Shown one piece after another: positions 1 to 12,902 of a stretch of 64,000 bases of DNA. The position numbers and the translations under genes were made by a program. The notes beneath the pieces are model-generated. The model made no database searches and was not told the DNA's origin. It saw only the letters and a program-made list of their open reading frames with translations. The stretch lies in assembly GCA_963682175.1 (NCBI GenBank), contig OY821786.1, forward strand, positions 35,023,501 to 35,087,500, read 5' to 3'. Each line of letters opens with the position of its first letter. Positions within the stretch are counted from its first letter, which is position 1. Source of the DNA: Triglochin maritima. Its lineage: Eukaryota; Streptophyta; Magnoliopsida; Alismatales; Juncaginaceae.

Positions 1-435
1 TCGAGCGATCTACCGATCCCGAGCAGAACTCGACAGCCCTAGTATGGGGGGAGACTTTGCTACGATCGGTCCTCTTCGTTTCCCCTATTCGAAGTAAGGA
101 AGAGCTAATCACCAATATGAGGTGTCCGTGACAAACTAATCACTTAGAAGTCATCTCAGAAATCCAATTCCCTTGCATATTAAAGTTTTACAGCAAACCG
201 AAACCGATCACACCACACTTCAAAACCCCAAACCCCAACCTCATGGGCCTTGTCTCGGCCCACTAAGGCCCAAGACCCGAATCCACCTACGGCCCACGAA
301 GGCCCAAGACGGACTCCCACCGTCCATCCCCAAACCAACGGTCAAGATCCCACCGTCCACCGCACAAACAAACCCCACTCCTCTCCCCGTTCCAAACCGA
401 GAGGGTTCGCTTCGTTCCGACCTTTTCCCCCAAAA
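1..435 (+). promoter_or_regulatory. Promoter and 5' leader of the NUP1-type gene with five site II motifs
   Basis: Five TGGGCC/GGCCCA site II motifs are packed between 244 and 306 (at 244, 257, 267, 291 and 301), about 130-190 bases before the start codon at 436. Such clusters bind TCP factors and mark promoters of constitutively expressed, growth-related plant genes; that link is family knowledge, not visible here. The sequence from about 310 to 435 is C-rich, as expected for a leader. Bases 1-170 show nothing recognisable. No clear TATA box is seen, and the transcription start is not placed. Confidence 0.6.
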
Positions 436-3400
436 ATGGCCGCCGAACCTTCCCCCACCGGCGCCGGAGGCCCCTTCCGTCGCCGCCCCTTCCGCCGCGC
501 CGCCACGCCCTACGACCGCCCCTCCGTCGCCGCCAGGCAGCCGGGAGGGTGGATTTCCAGGGTCGTCGATCCGGCCTCGAGGATGATCGCTGCCGGAGCG
601 TCCAGGTTCCTCGCCCCGATTTTCAGGAAGCGACTCGCCGCGCCGCCGGTTGAGACGCCGCAAGCGCAAGGTTCGGTTTTTAGGGTTTGGTTTGATTTCT
701 TGCATTCTTCTGAGCGTAGAGACGCCGTGAGGTTTGAGTTTTAGGGTTTTGGAGGTGGGAGGTTGGGTTTTTGGGGTTTGGAGGTGGGTTAACGAGTAAA
801 TGTTGGATTTTTATGTAAAATGGATTGGTTTTGGACCGACTTGGTTTGGTTATGTTCCGGATTTAGGGATTTGGAAAGATTAGATTTTTATGTGGCATTT
901 GGTTCGATTTCTTGCATTCTTCTGAGCGGTGTCGCCGTGAGGTTGGAGTTTTAGGGTTTTTGGGCTAGAGGGTCTTTGTGTGGAATTTGTGGGTTTTTGA
1001 CCGTTTCGGTTTGGTTGTGTTGCATTCTCATGTGAGATGGAGAGGCCCTGGGATTGTGAAGATGGAGATGCAAGGTTCCACTTTTAGGGTTCTGGAGATG
1101 GATTAGGGGCTAAAGATTTAGTTTTATGTGTAATTTGTGGGTTTTGGTATTGTTTCTTACGCTTTCGTGCGTGTCGGAGACACTTTGGGCCTGAAGGAGC
1201 TTCAAGGTTCCACTTTTGGGGTTTGAAGATTGATTAGGGGCAAATGAAAAAAAAGTAAGTTTGAGTGTAGGGGCTGAAGATTGGATTTTATTTGGCTTTT
1301 TGTTTATTACTTATGACTGCAGAGCTATTTTACCATTCCATTCTCGTGTTTAATCGTGCTCATTCATCTTTATGCATTTTTTAAATAATATTTTACAATT
1401 TTGTTTCTACAATTCTGTTGTTTTTGCACTCTTTGCTAAATGCTTACATGTGTCCTTTTGCATCTACTGTCAGAGAATCTTAAAGACTAATTTCTCCACA
1501 CACAGACTAACAGTCTTAGCAGTTCACACTTTCCAAGAATTACAGTGCAGTTGTCACATGTTCCAAAGTCATTTCTGAATTACCAAGTTATTTTTGCTCA
1601 TCAAATTGTAATAATCTGGCTCTATATAAATTGGCAGGTAACGAGCACATCGAGAGTGCAGCGACTAACATCGAGTGTGCAACGACTGATGTCCAGTTCA
1701 AGGAACCTGCACCTGATATTGTTCCCATGGTGAGCAGCTCAGATTTGGGTGTTCTTTGTAGGACTCTTGCCTTCATTCTTCTTGTAGTTGGCGTCCAATT
1801 TTAGATTTCCTATTCATAAAGTGTGTTCCATTGATGGTGTTGCTGTAAGTTTGTTGGTAGGTATACGCATTTTCGTTTTTGTGCCGTTTGTTGGCCTCTC
1901 CTATTATTTTAGGGAATCACTATTTGTCGTCCCAAAACTACTTAAATCGTCCCAACAATTACCATTTTGCCCTTTACAATCCATTTAATACATATTTCGT
2001 CCCGTCTCTTAAACTAAGACTTATGTCTAAATTTTCTTCACTTTACCAATACCAATACCACGAAAATGTCTGACGAAACGTCTTGATCACGCGAAATTCA
2101 AAAAAAATGGCATGACATCTCTTGCAGATGCCCGTCCAAAAAAAATCTAAAATTTATACGATGTGTTATCTCAAATTATTTGAGGTTCCGTTGTAAGATT
2201 TCGGTAGTAACGGGTTGAATTACAATGAGTTTTTTTGCAAGTGATGAAGATCCGAAAATTTCCGGATCCATCAATTTCAATGAGCAAGACCCTTGACTGA
2301 CCTGTCGAGGTGGTATTTGGTAAAATTTCTTGACTTACAATAAAACTCACTATATTACACTCCATTATTAGGCGATTCACGTGCCTAAACCGTGACTTCA
2401 TAGAGTTTCATTTCTAGCCTACCCCAACTAGCTTGGGATTAAAGGTTTTGTTGTTGTATTCCATCTCATTAATACCGAAAATCTTGGAACGAAACTTGAA
2501 ATAACACACTGTATAATTTTAAGATTTTTTATTAAAAAATAATAGGGACGTCTAAACCGTGACTCCATAGAGTTTCATTTCTAGCATACCCCAACTAGCT
2601 TGGGATTAAAGGTTTTGTTGTATTCCATCTCATTAATACCGAAAATCTTGGAACGAAACTTGAAATAACACACTGTATAATTTTAAGATTTTTTATTAAA
2701 AAATAATAGGGACGTCTAACCAGACGCCTCCCCCATGCATGGGGGAGGCGTCTGCAAAAAACGCCCTCCCCATGAGGGAGGCGTCTGGCTTAGACGTCTC
2801 CTAATTTTTTTATTTTTTATTTTTTATTACTAAAAAGAAGTTGAACATTTTACCAGATTTGAGTGCACCGGGGCATCCACTGTTTCTTTTTTTGACCTCC
2901 GAAACATTGTTTTTGATGATTATGGGAGTGGTATGAAGAGAGAGTGGTGGTAGGAGAGTGAAATGAATAAATATATAAGTAGAAATGAGAGAAGGGCAAA
3001 ACGGTAATTCGTACGGGCGATTTAAGTAGTTTTGGGGTGACGAATAACAATTCAGTTATTTTATCCACTCATATAGTGTAAATTATTTCATATTTTTCCA
3101 AGCCTAGCTTTCTTCTCTTCCGTCTATAGTTTAGCTTATGTTCTTTTTGTCCATAGTTTAGCTTATGTTCGAAAAAACTTCACCGTTTGATGGAATTTTT
3201 ATGCGAAGTTAGACCAATAGGTATATGACATTCAGACATTGGGTTTGGGTAAAATATAACGATTCTTTACTTAATCAGAGTCAACCTTTGGTTTAGTGCC
3301 TCTTCTATCAATTTCATGCCTTAATTAAGCCAAATTGTTGTCTTGTTTGTCCCCTCGGAACTGTGTATGACATACCCATGTGTTTGATGGTTGCTTTGGA

Positions 3401-6400
3401 TGACCTTTCTCCTTCTAACCAGTAGGTCATGACATCCGCATTATGCATGATGGAGTGGTTTGGTTTTGCAGTCATTTTTATGCAGAATGTTGTTTGATAT
3501 AGAGTATATAGTAATGAGTTTGACGGTTGCTTTGGATGACCTTTCTCCTTCTAACTAGTGGGTCATCCTCATTCATGCATGTAGTGGTTTGGTTATGCAG
3601 TCATTCTTATGCAGAATGCCGTTTGATAGAGTATATAGTAATGTGGAATGATTACACATCATGTAGCAATTTTATTTTTGGTTTACTACTGTACTCAAAC
3701 GTCCCTTTTTAATCGGGGTAAAACGGTTCATTTTGTTGTGAGATGTAGGCAAATGATAAGTAGACAATACAAGCCAAATACTGTCAGTTTGTCAGAGTCA
3801 AGTAATTGTTCTCTGCAAAAAGCCAAATATAAACATTTACAGAATTACTTCACAATTCTTTAGTAGTATCTTTGATCATTTTGATAAAGCCGTAAATATG
3901 TATCAAAGTTATGTGTCTCCATACCTTTCCTTCTATTTCTGGTAGGGTGTTTTAACAAGCTGTTAACCATGCCTTTGTGGAAATTCTGATAAGTTTATCT
4001 GGTTATACTAAGAACTTTTCATTGTTGGAGTTTTTCTGATGTGGTCCCCCTTCTGCACTTGTAGAATTGTATATGTGAAGCAAAAAATGACGCAGAATCC
4101 TCAAAAGTTAATTCCAACTGTGGTCCTGTTTTTGAGTTGGAAGAATTGCTGAAACAGAAGACTTTCACAAGGAAAGTGTAGTTTGTTGATTGGTCTTCTT
4201 TAATCTTTCCTAACCTTTTAGAAGAACTAATATGATGTTCCTCTACAGGGTTGAATATGATCGCTTGTCTGAATTGCTCAGATCAAGAACTGTTGATTTG
4301 TCACCTGAAAAAGAAACCAAAAGAGTTGAACATGTGACTTCAGGACCAATTCTTCAATTGGATAAAATGCAAAAAGGCACTGCACTGCTAGAAAATGGTG
4401 CAGGTGGTCCAAAGTTATTTCAAGAGATCTCAAGGCCTAATGCTGATGTAAATGTAAGAAATGTCTTTGAGTCTTTCTTATCAATATAAGCATAGTGGTA
4501 TCTACACTTGGTAGGCAATGGCATGGGGTAGCATGTAGTATTGATGCTATGTTCTTTTTAATATTTGAGTTGTGTGCAGTGAACTGTCGTAATGTTCATC
4601 TGCTGGTTTTACCTGTTTTGGGTTTGTAATTTCTTTGTTGTTATTTCATCTACTTTCATTTCAAGTCATTTCATTTTTCTTGTATTTAACACTTGACATA
4701 TGTAAAATTGATGGTCTTGCTTTTTGGATGTGTTCCTGAATTTTGACGAATATATATTGAAATCCAGGTTCCTGAAGAGGATATTGCTTCACCAACCGAA
4801 CTTGCAAAAACATATATGGGTTCTAGATCTTCAAAACTACTGGCACCTATTTCAAGTTTGCGATATCTAGCACCTAGGGAGGCCCCAATGGTACCAACTA
4901 CTAGACAATTAATGCCACCACCTTCTGCTGATATTCTTTCTGCTCCAAGATCTTCTGCTCGTGTTTCTGGACTTGGTGGAAATGCTTATAGGACCCCAAG
5001 ATCTCAGGGCAGATCTGCCATTTCTAGAATGTCCCAATCTCCATATTTTAAGCCCCAACAGATGGTTTCTGCTCAGGTATTTCATCTCGTATTTGCTGTA
5101 GTATAGTACTTTGAAGTATATAAAGAACACTAAAGCTGTTTCTACTACTTAGGGGCGCGAGCTATCCGGTGAAGCGTATGCTGCACCTTCAACTTCTCAA
5201 TTGACTCCATCTTCTGGCAGCAAGCAGGTAAATACTTAGGTTAAATGGCTAGCGGATTAATCATTGTTTTAATGATTCACTGTGAAAAATTCCATTCAGG
5301 CAACTTGGTTTATCTTTTAAGTTGGTTCTGAGGATGGATTTTATATCTTAATTCTAAAAGTATTACTGTTTTATAAATGCTACAAATTTCTGTGAAATAA
5401 CAAAACATGCTTTGCATGTTCATACTTTTTTTCTCAAAAAAAGGTACCTGATTTTTTAAGAAGCTACCCTAATCCAAGTGACCAACTTCCAGCTTTTTAA
5501 ATGCAGTAACATGCTTTGCATATGCCTCTGTAGACTCAAGTCACTCTAACACATGTACAGCAATGATCTTTGACCTGATATGACCTCAAGTTGCATATGC
5601 AACCTCATCTACCTGATAAAAAATGCTGCAAACAAAATAAGGCACGAACCTTGACTTCTGTATTCTTCTTTCTCCTTTCTTGTGTCAAAACCCTAATACA
5701 TGCCACCTTCTCCAACCCCAACAGCCTAATACATGCTCCCCACTGCTTTCAGATTTTTTTGTTGATTTTCCCTTCTCCAAGTTATAATGATTTTTTATAA
5801 TGACTGTGAATATGTAATTATTTACTATCTAAATGCTCAATTTGGTTGCTTATTATCGATGAGAAAAAGATTGCCTTTTTTCCTTCATCTGATCTCTGGC
5901 ACTATAGTTTATTTAACTTATACTTGTATATTAGTTTTAAATTTATGTTTATTAGCTGGAAACTTTTGACTTTAATTTTAACATTGAGGTTTATTCATAT
6001 TATTCAAAATTTATTTCTAAATACAATTGTAAATCAAACATAATCCGGTATATGGTATATGCTCTGAGTCTCCATGATACCGCTGATCACATATTATCTT
6101 CATCTTTAATGCAACCATTGAATGATGGCTTTTGCTTTACATCACCAATCTCTACCACTATTGAGTTTTTACGTATTTTCATCATTATGCTGTTGGTAGA
6201 TGTTAACATTGCTCGTGCCATAATCCTCTTGACTCTTATTCGACAATTCTTAAGCTATAAAGAATTGATCGTTATACAAGATACAAGTACAATATGATAC
6301 AAAGTACACTGTTACATCATTTTTTGTAAAGTTAGATACAGTATGGTAAGTATACATTGATATCAAATTTTATTTGTTTTTATGAAATATTATGATATTT

Positions 6401-9400
6401 TACCCTAGGAAAAATTATAAATATCAAATATCTAAACAATTGATGCATATACGGGATACAAATATGATGTGATACAAAATACGATATACATGGATCGTAA
6501 TTTTTCGTAAAATTAGATACAATATGGTAATATGATAGATTGATATCAAATTTATTTGGTTTGTATGAAATATTATGACATTTTACCCTAGGAAAAAGTA
6601 TAAATATCAAATGTCTAAAGAAGTACAACTTCAATCGACATGAAAGAGTAACTGATGGTATAATAGATGTTCACTACACAACTCAATCTATAAACCTCTA
6701 TGGATGCGTGTCGAATCTGAGAATGGACGTAGTTAGTGAGGGCTTGGAACTAACTCCATTTGACAGCAGGATAGATGCCATCCTAAGGTATCCAAAAGTA
6801 TGAAACAAGTATCCAAATTAAAAATATAATCATTTAACTAGGATGCTCCAAAATAAGTACCAGATACATTTTTGTTTCGTCCCTGTATTGGTGTACAAAA
6901 CAGGTACAATATGATTTGTTAATAATCAAAAAGTATTCCTGCTTCTAGCAAATGTTTTCAAGCTTCCTAGAACTTGAGCAACTGAACCGGTTGAATATGA
7001 TACATATTTCTTGATATTTGCTAGTAAAATATTTTATAAAATGCTAGTAAATTCTTGTTTCTGGAAACTAATATTGACATTTCTTTATGCACAAATATTT
7101 CATTATTTGTGCACTAACTTTTGATGATACTATTTAGGCCTTGAAACGGAGAAGCCCTTTCCTTGATAATGATCCTGGTTCTTTTGGTCCTATACGTAGA
7201 ATACGGCAGAAATCTAATTTAGCTTCTCATTCAAAAGAAAATAGCCATACTGCAAGCGGTTACCAAAGTTTCTCGACACCAACACAGAGGCTTTTTTCGC
7301 CCAGTGGATACAACAGAGATTTTCCTGCCCTTGAATATGCAAAGAATGTAGAAAATGGAAATTCCTATTCTGAATTTCCGTCTTCAACTCCACAGTCCAG
7401 TGTGATGGCGCGAAAGATATTGCAACATATTGATCAGATGGCCCCATCACCAAAGGAAAAGCGCGAGGATAAAATGATAACCAAGGATGAATTTCCTTCA
7501 GAATTGACGGTTAATATGCTAAATGGGCAGGCCCTTAAGAGTGTAAAAGAAATCGACTCTTCAAAATTATCTGATGGTAAAATCCATGAGAAACTTGGTA
7601 GTGATAATGATGTTGTCAAAAGAAGTAGCCAAGCTTCTTTTCCTTCAATGGAAGAGAGTGTTGAGAATGAAAAACATTCCAAATCTCCTAAAGTATCTAA
7701 GGCTTTCTCTGGGATAGGTGGTGCAGATGGTCTAGATGCCACTCAAGCTAACAATAAAGGCAGTGCTGCAGCTGCTTGTTCTGCATCTGCAGGTTTTCCT
7801 GCAACTCTTCATAATAAAAGACCATCATTTCAAATGCAGGCTCCCGAGGTATGGATCTCTTAGTGTTTCCTGATCCTTTTGAAATATATTTTTTCCAAAT
7901 GCCTCTTATGCCACCTTATGTTCCAAACCATGCAATTCAATTCATAATGGCCTGATGAGTGATGGCTTTATTCTCCCTGCACCTTGTATGCACCGGCCAT
8001 ACTTAAAAGTTATATTTTTTTTTTTCAATTTCCATTCTCATACCACGTATTTTATTTTATTTTTGGCTTGAAGGACTCCTGGGAGCTCGATGCTGACATG
8101 TATGGCACAGGGGGTTCCACTCTTCCGATTGAAAAAAGAGAGAATGAAAAGTCGTCATTGTCAAAAGCCTCTGATGTGACTATCAAAACTGTGTCAAACA
8201 CTAAATTGTTTGAGTCTTCCACTGAGAAAAAGCTTAACCTGAATACCATGTCAGGCAAGGGAACTGAGAGTGGATGTCAAAATGGACTTGGCGCTCTTGG
8301 AAAGGATAATGGCTTCAAATTTGCCGTTTCTTCTTTTAACACAGATCCAGCCCTCCCTCCTACACCGTCTTTCTCGACCATAACTCCACCTAAGGAGCAA
8401 ATTCCTGCTCGCTTTTCTCCTCCGAAGGACCAAAGTGTTGCTCCTGTGTTTGATTTTGGGTCCAAGAAGACCACATCTTTAGCATTTACATCAGCCACTC
8501 CTAATGCTAGTGGTTCTGCAGTCATGAAGCTTGGTGAAATGCCAAATTCAAAGGTAGAAATACCGGGAAGGTAGGTTGTCTATTTCATAATCTTTTTTGT
8601 TGCATTATATTTTCAGAAGCATGTCCGTTAGGATTTGAAACATGATCTTGTTTTTTTAAAATCGGTTTGAAACATGATATTGCTTAGTGATTCTGTTCTA
8701 TATATGTTTAGTATTACAAAGTTTTGAGTATGTTCTTTTTTGTTCCGTTTCCCGAACAGGTATTATGGGTGCTAAAATTTCAAACCAGCTTTAATATGAC
8801 AATGATAGGAATATGTTCCCCTTTTCTACTGGTTATTCACCTTCGTATGTTGCTATTGTTAAATGATCAAAGTTCGTTGTTTTGCCCTACCTGTAATGTT
8901 TTTGTTAAGTTCCAAATTGTAATTCCAATTCAACTCCTAACACCTTTTGAGCCTTTGAGGTAGATGCATAAAAAATCATTCTTACTGTGGTTTACCTTTT
9001 ACTATATGGAAGCCCTTAAAGTTTTTTGTCTGTTATGGTGTAATTATGATTACATTTCACCCATTTGATAGATTATAATTGTAATTTCTTAGAAATGCCA
9101 TTTAGGTTGCTTTTCGATCAAATTGATGGATGACAAACTTGTAGGATTGTTCATTGGATGTTGGTAACGTTTTGATTTATGAATCTGTGGTATCAACTTA
9201 TATATCTTCATCTGCCCCTGCAGCATCACTTCTACTGTAACAATGAGTAAGACAGAAACTCCTGAGTCTGACAAAGGCAAGGAAGGTGAAAAAGTTAGTG
9301 AACCTTTGAAACCTTTTGGAAGCTTCACTTCAGCATTTGCGACCACCGGAGCTGCCTCTGCTTCTTCACTTTTTGGTTACTCTACATCTTCGGCTCCTAG

Positions 9401-10634
9401 CAATGGCACATTAACATTCACACCCTCTACAACATCAGTATCTGCTTCTGCAGCTTTGCCAGCTTCTGATACTATGGCCACCCCAACTGTTTCAACTCCA
9501 AACAACCAACAGATCTTTGATTCAACATCAAAGCCTGTTTCTCCTCCAGTGACATCATTTGAAAGTGAATTTGCTCTTAAACCAAGCCCTACAGACTTAG
9601 TTCCTGCAACCATGTCAAGATTTGAGTCCAAATATTTGGAACCAAAAGCTTCCAAAGGATCGGGCTTTGGTGTAACCAGCTTCTCAGCTCCAGTTTCTTC
9701 CATTTTTTCAAGCTCTACTAGTGGAATTTTTGGTTTCAATGCTTCAGCTCCATCAAATGCTAGCTCTGCTTCTGGACAATCTTCGAGTACTCAGCCACCT
9801 CCTTTAAGCACTGGAGCTTTTATTTTTGGTCAGAGCTCATCAAGCGAGCTTGCCTCATCCATTTCATTCTCAACTCCTGCATTGAGTAGTTCTTCGTCGT
9901 TTGGGCTTAGTAGTACTGTTTTTGGATCATCAGCTGCTGGTTCTAAACCATTCTCGTTTGGTGCAAGTTCTGGTTCTGGGCTGAATTCCTCAACAACTTC
10001 CAGTGCAAGTGTTGCTGCTCCTAGTTTCTCTACAAGTTCACCCTTTGGCTCATCTATGTCCTCCCCAGGTTTGTTTAGCACATCTCAGCCAGCAGCAACA
10101 TCCATGTTTGGTTCTGGTTCCTCATCCTCAGGATTTTCTTTTGGGCAATCACCCACTTTGTCTGCTAATGCACCAACATTTGGCTCAGCATCAGTTCCTG
10201 CATTCTCGTTCACATCTGCGGCTAGTGCTGCACCTGCAGCTCCTGTTTCTCCACAACAGTCTGGTTTTGGCACATCAACTCCGGTAACATTTGGTTCTAG
10301 CATTTCAGGGGGTGATCAGATGAGTGTAGAGGATAGCATGACTGATGACACAGTTCAGTTGTCATTGCCAGTTCCAGCATTTGGTCAAGCGACACCCTCG
10401 CCTACGCAGCCCGTAGCATTTGGTTCTTCCCTTCAGCCAAGCGATGGAGTGGGCTTTCAGTTTGGTGGCCAACCAGCCCCATCATTCCCACAAAGTCAAT
10501 CTCCTTTTCAAACGTCAGGTAGTTTGGACTTTCAGCAAGGGGGAAGTTTCTCATTGGGCAGTGGTGGTGGTGTTGGTGACAAGTCAAACCGGAGAATGGT
10601 CAAGGTTAAGAGAGATAAACACAGGAAAAAGTAG
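436..10634 (+). CDS. NUP1: NUP1/NUP136-like FG nucleoporin of the nuclear basket, nine exons
   Basis: Exons by eye: 436-670, 1638-1729, 4065-4177, 4249-4453, 4768-5076, 5153-5227, 7138-7848, 8074-8570 and 9224-10634. The joined length is 3648 bases (1215 residues plus stop), close to the roughly 1300 of Arabidopsis NUP1. The N-terminus has TPYDRP (residues 24-29) and an amphipathic stretch starting GGWISRVVDPASRMI, typical of the plant family. Exons 3-4 encode KTFTR...EYDRLSELLRSR, exon 5 ELAKTYMGSR and TPRSQGRSAISRM, and exon 7 LKRRSPFLDND followed by RRIRQKSNL, all family landmarks. The last exon holds about sixteen FG repeats and a basic tail (RRMVKVKRDKHRKK). By family knowledge the protein is plant-specific, sits in the nuclear basket and works in mRNA export and nuclear shape. 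The donor of exon 3 (AAAGT|GTAGTT) is weak but is the only one that keeps the frame. The ATG at 436 is the first in frame and is followed by the conserved N-terminus. Confidence 0.93.
1912..3055. mobile_element. Non-autonomous MULE in NUP1 intron 2
   Basis: Inverted terminal repeats of about 65 bases lie at each end. Both share AAAACTACTTAAATCG and a tract ending TTTTGCCCTT. The element is flanked by the 8-base duplication TTATTTTA (1904-1911 and 3056-3063), as expected for Mutator-like elements. It encodes no transposase. Near the right end it carries GC-rich palindromes built on GGAGGCGTCT (about 2715-2795). The same termini and GC motif occur at both ends of the large MULE at 54126-62276, so the two belong to one family. 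The host exons on both sides remain in frame. Confidence 0.85.
2385..2715. repeat. Tandem duplication of about 165 bp with a SINE-like 3' tail
   Basis: Two nearly identical units, 2385-2551 and 2552-2715, lie head to tail inside the MULE of NUP1 intron 2. Each contains CCCCAACTAGCTTGGGATTA followed by a TTG-rich tract. This resembles the 3' end of Au-type plant SINEs; the resemblance is from memory. The few differences between units suggest a recent duplication. Confidence 0.75.
3382..3643. repeat. Direct repeat pair of about 130 bp in NUP1 intron 2
   Basis: The segment starting GTTTGATGGTTGCTTTGG at 3382 is repeated from 3518 with small differences. Both copies continue through a shared TTTGGTT.TGCAGTCATT block and end TATAGTAATG. 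The pair lies just downstream of the MULE. No coding capacity is seen. Confidence 0.8.
6268..6622. repeat. Direct repeat pair of about 175 bp in NUP1 intron 6
   Basis: Two diverged copies (about 6268-6441 and 6442-6622) share GATACAA motifs, TTGATATCAAATTT, and TTTTACCCTAGGAAAAA followed by TATAAATATCAAAT. They are AT-rich and noncoding. The intron (5228-7137) is the longest after intron 2, and nothing else is recognised in it. Confidence 0.7.
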
Positions 10635-11477
10635 GAGAATAAATTGTTCCCAGCCAAGGATTATCCACTTGCTTGTGTGGAGCAGGTAAATGTGTCTCCA
10701 TATTTATTTTTTAGTGATTAACGTAAGAACGTTGTCAATGGCTGTCATGTTCAATTTGCTGGATTCTCCACTATCAGGTCAAATCTGTGTGCTACATTCT
10801 TGAGGTAATATATTTTACGTGCTAGTTTAGTTTCTCATGTTCCTTAAAACGTCTTGTCTGTCGGTCTTGTCCTATATTTGTTAAAATTTTGGTTTAGTCT
10901 AGGGAGTCTCTAGGAACATGAACTCTCCACTAGCTAGGGTATGCCAGTGTCACTTTGCACGGCTACTTCTGTAATTTGTAACATAGAAGATCTTGTACTT
11001 CTGAGACATCATAATATGCATCAATTTGCCTTGCCAACATGTTTTCCTGTGTGGTGGTATGAAAGGTTCACTTTGTTATGGCATTTGCTTCTCCATTGTG
11101 TGAAAGAACTCGATGATGCTGATGATAGATGAGAGCAAGCGATCTCAACAAGGTGGGGGCTGAGTGAGGCCAATGGTTTCAATAGTATCAAAATAGTGTG
11201 TTATTGTGTTTTTGGTAATTAGGTTGAAGTAGGCTTTGTTGTTTTTCTCGGATTTTTGCCTTAAGATCATTTTTTGTTTATGTTTAACAATTAAGATGGA
11301 TGTCATTATTCAATACAAAATGGTCGTTAGTGTAAAGGCAGTGCTATGCTATGAGTAATAGTGGAGCAATACTGAGCTTCATTCTGCCAACCCTAATGGA
11401 TTGTGTATTTGAAAGAAGTGATGTGTGGTCTGTCTATTGTTCACTGTTCATTTTGACAAATACTCAAAGGAATGATA
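10635..11477 (+). other. 3' untranslated region and downstream flank of NUP1
   Basis: No gene is seen. The stretch directly follows the NUP1 stop and is T-rich, like a 3' UTR. A possible splice donor (GAGCAG|GTAAAT, about 10685) could mark an intron in the 3' UTR, but this is not provable from sequence. Short open frames here have no recognisable product. Confidence 0.45.
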
Positions 11478-11600
11478 CATGAAGTGATGTTTCTGATTGT
11501 TTAGGTTTCCCTGCTATTTCATTCCATCTTTTGGTAAGGTAGGTAAGTGTGATTACAAAAGAACTGCTGTGGATATGAATTATATGTACAGTGAAAGTTC
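11478..11600. repeat. Copy 1 of a duplicated 120 bp segment
   Basis: The sequence starting CATGAAGTGATGTTTCTGAT, running through a TTCCATCTTTT tract and ending in TACAGT, reappears at 16082-16205 in the same orientation with scattered changes. The two copies bracket the PMD element and neighbouring repeats. Confidence 0.75.
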
Positions 11601-11871
11601 AGGGTTGGACATGCACATTATTTTTAGTATTCTAGTGCTCTTGTTGTTGCTTAATGGTTGCGATATGTATCTCTTTTTTCATGTTAGTAGATGAAGCTTT
11701 TGGACTTGCCAGGGTGGTATGCAATTGTGATCTATCGCAATTTTCACAGGCTAATTAACCACTGGTGGTTAATAGAGGGCAGTATTTCTGTTAGAACCAA
11801 CAAGATATGTTTACATGCAGTTGATTTGCATTTGAATTTAAGCGAATGTGAAACTTGTTTGGTGCATAGTC

Positions 11872-11950
11872 GACCTAGGTATCGGGTCAAACCGGCCTGA
11901 CCCCGAAAGTCTAAACGGGCCGGAGTCCCAGGGGTCGGGGTCGGCAGATG
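11872..11950. repeat. GC-rich dispersed repeat fragment starting GACCTAGGTATCG
   Basis: A short GC-rich block containing GACCTAGGTATCGGG and AGGGGTCGGGGTCGG. Related sequence with GACCTGGGTATCGCA and TAGGGGTCGGGTTGGG lies at 51570-51775. It looks like the end of a DNA transposon family that I cannot name. Confidence 0.5.
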
Positions 11951-12124
11951 AGATTGGAGCTTGGTGGTTAATGTGGTCTGATGTTTTGACTTTGGCATTG
12001 AGTATAGTTTTGTTGTTCTCTTTTTACTTTGTTCTCAATCAGAATGCCCCTTGGAAGGTTAATATGATAACACTTGCGAATTGCGGCTCAAGTGCAGATT
12101 GTCAAGGGAGACGTTTGTATCCCA

Positions 12125-12362
12125 CTTTTGATGGGGTGAGCATTCGGTCCGGATTGGATTGAATTTTTATCCGGAGTCCGGACCAAAGACTGGACTAGAC
12201 CAGATTGAATCAGTCCGATCTGGTCAAAAATCGAATTTTTTAAATAAAAAAACAAAAAACGGACCGGTTCGGACCAAATCGAAACCGAAATTTTAAAAAC
12301 TTCCAAACTGAAATCCGGACCGGATCGAATCAAAATTTTCGGACCGAGCAGGACCATGGAGA
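12125..12362. repeat. GGTCCGGACC-rich repeat block
   Basis: Many copies of GGACCGG, TCCGGACC and GACCAGA-type words alternate with A-rich tracts. The block looks like a degenerate subterminal region of a DNA transposon. No coding capacity or clear boundaries are seen. Confidence 0.45.
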
Positions 12363-12490
12363 AAACACATGTGCGAACACATACAAAAAATACGTGGAAT
12401 TCTATAGCTAAACATTTGACAAGCAAAACAACCGAAATCGATACATGGAATTCTATAGCTACATTCAACAAGCAATTTGCTGAACACGAT

Positions 12491-12665
12491 CTCAGGCCGT
12501 AATTTTTTTAAATAATAATCATTTAAAAAAATTTCGAAAACTAATCAAAAAAATAAAAATAAATCTACGACGAACCCGCGATCCGTGGTGACGGATCGCG
12601 GGTACGAACCGCGATCAGTGAGGCACGGATCGCGGTTCGCACCCGCGATCCGTGGGCGCGAGTTC
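12491..12665. repeat. Left TIR and subterminal CGCGATCC cluster of family 1 copy 1
   Basis: About 95 bases of terminal repeat are followed by five copies of CGCGATC or its complement (about 12577-12655) in otherwise AT-rich DNA. A TATA-like TATAAATACA follows at about 12667. The right counterpart is at 15125-15268. Confidence 0.75.
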
Positions 12666-12902
12666 TTATAAATACACGTTTCTTCCATTTTTTTTTCAAT
12701 TTAATTATTTTTTCAATTCCTCCTACATTTCCACTTCTACTCTCCAGCAACATTTTACACAGTCCCTTAGTTCCACGTTTGTACAGCTGCTTGATAACAA
12801 ATTTAGCCCGTTGAATACCACGTAAGCCCTGCAATTGTAGTTTGAAAATTAGATAGTAAAACACAACAAACAATAATCGTCAAAGTCGTTCAAAAAACAT
12901 AC

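Noticed and set aside
241..705. Minus-strand open frame of 154 codons over NUP1 exon 1
   Set aside because: It is the GC-rich shadow of exon 1 and the leader; the plus-strand frame carries the conserved NUP1 N-terminus.
9377..10303. Several minus-strand open frames inside the last NUP1 exon
   Set aside because: They arise from the repetitive serine/FG coding sequence and have no family resemblance.
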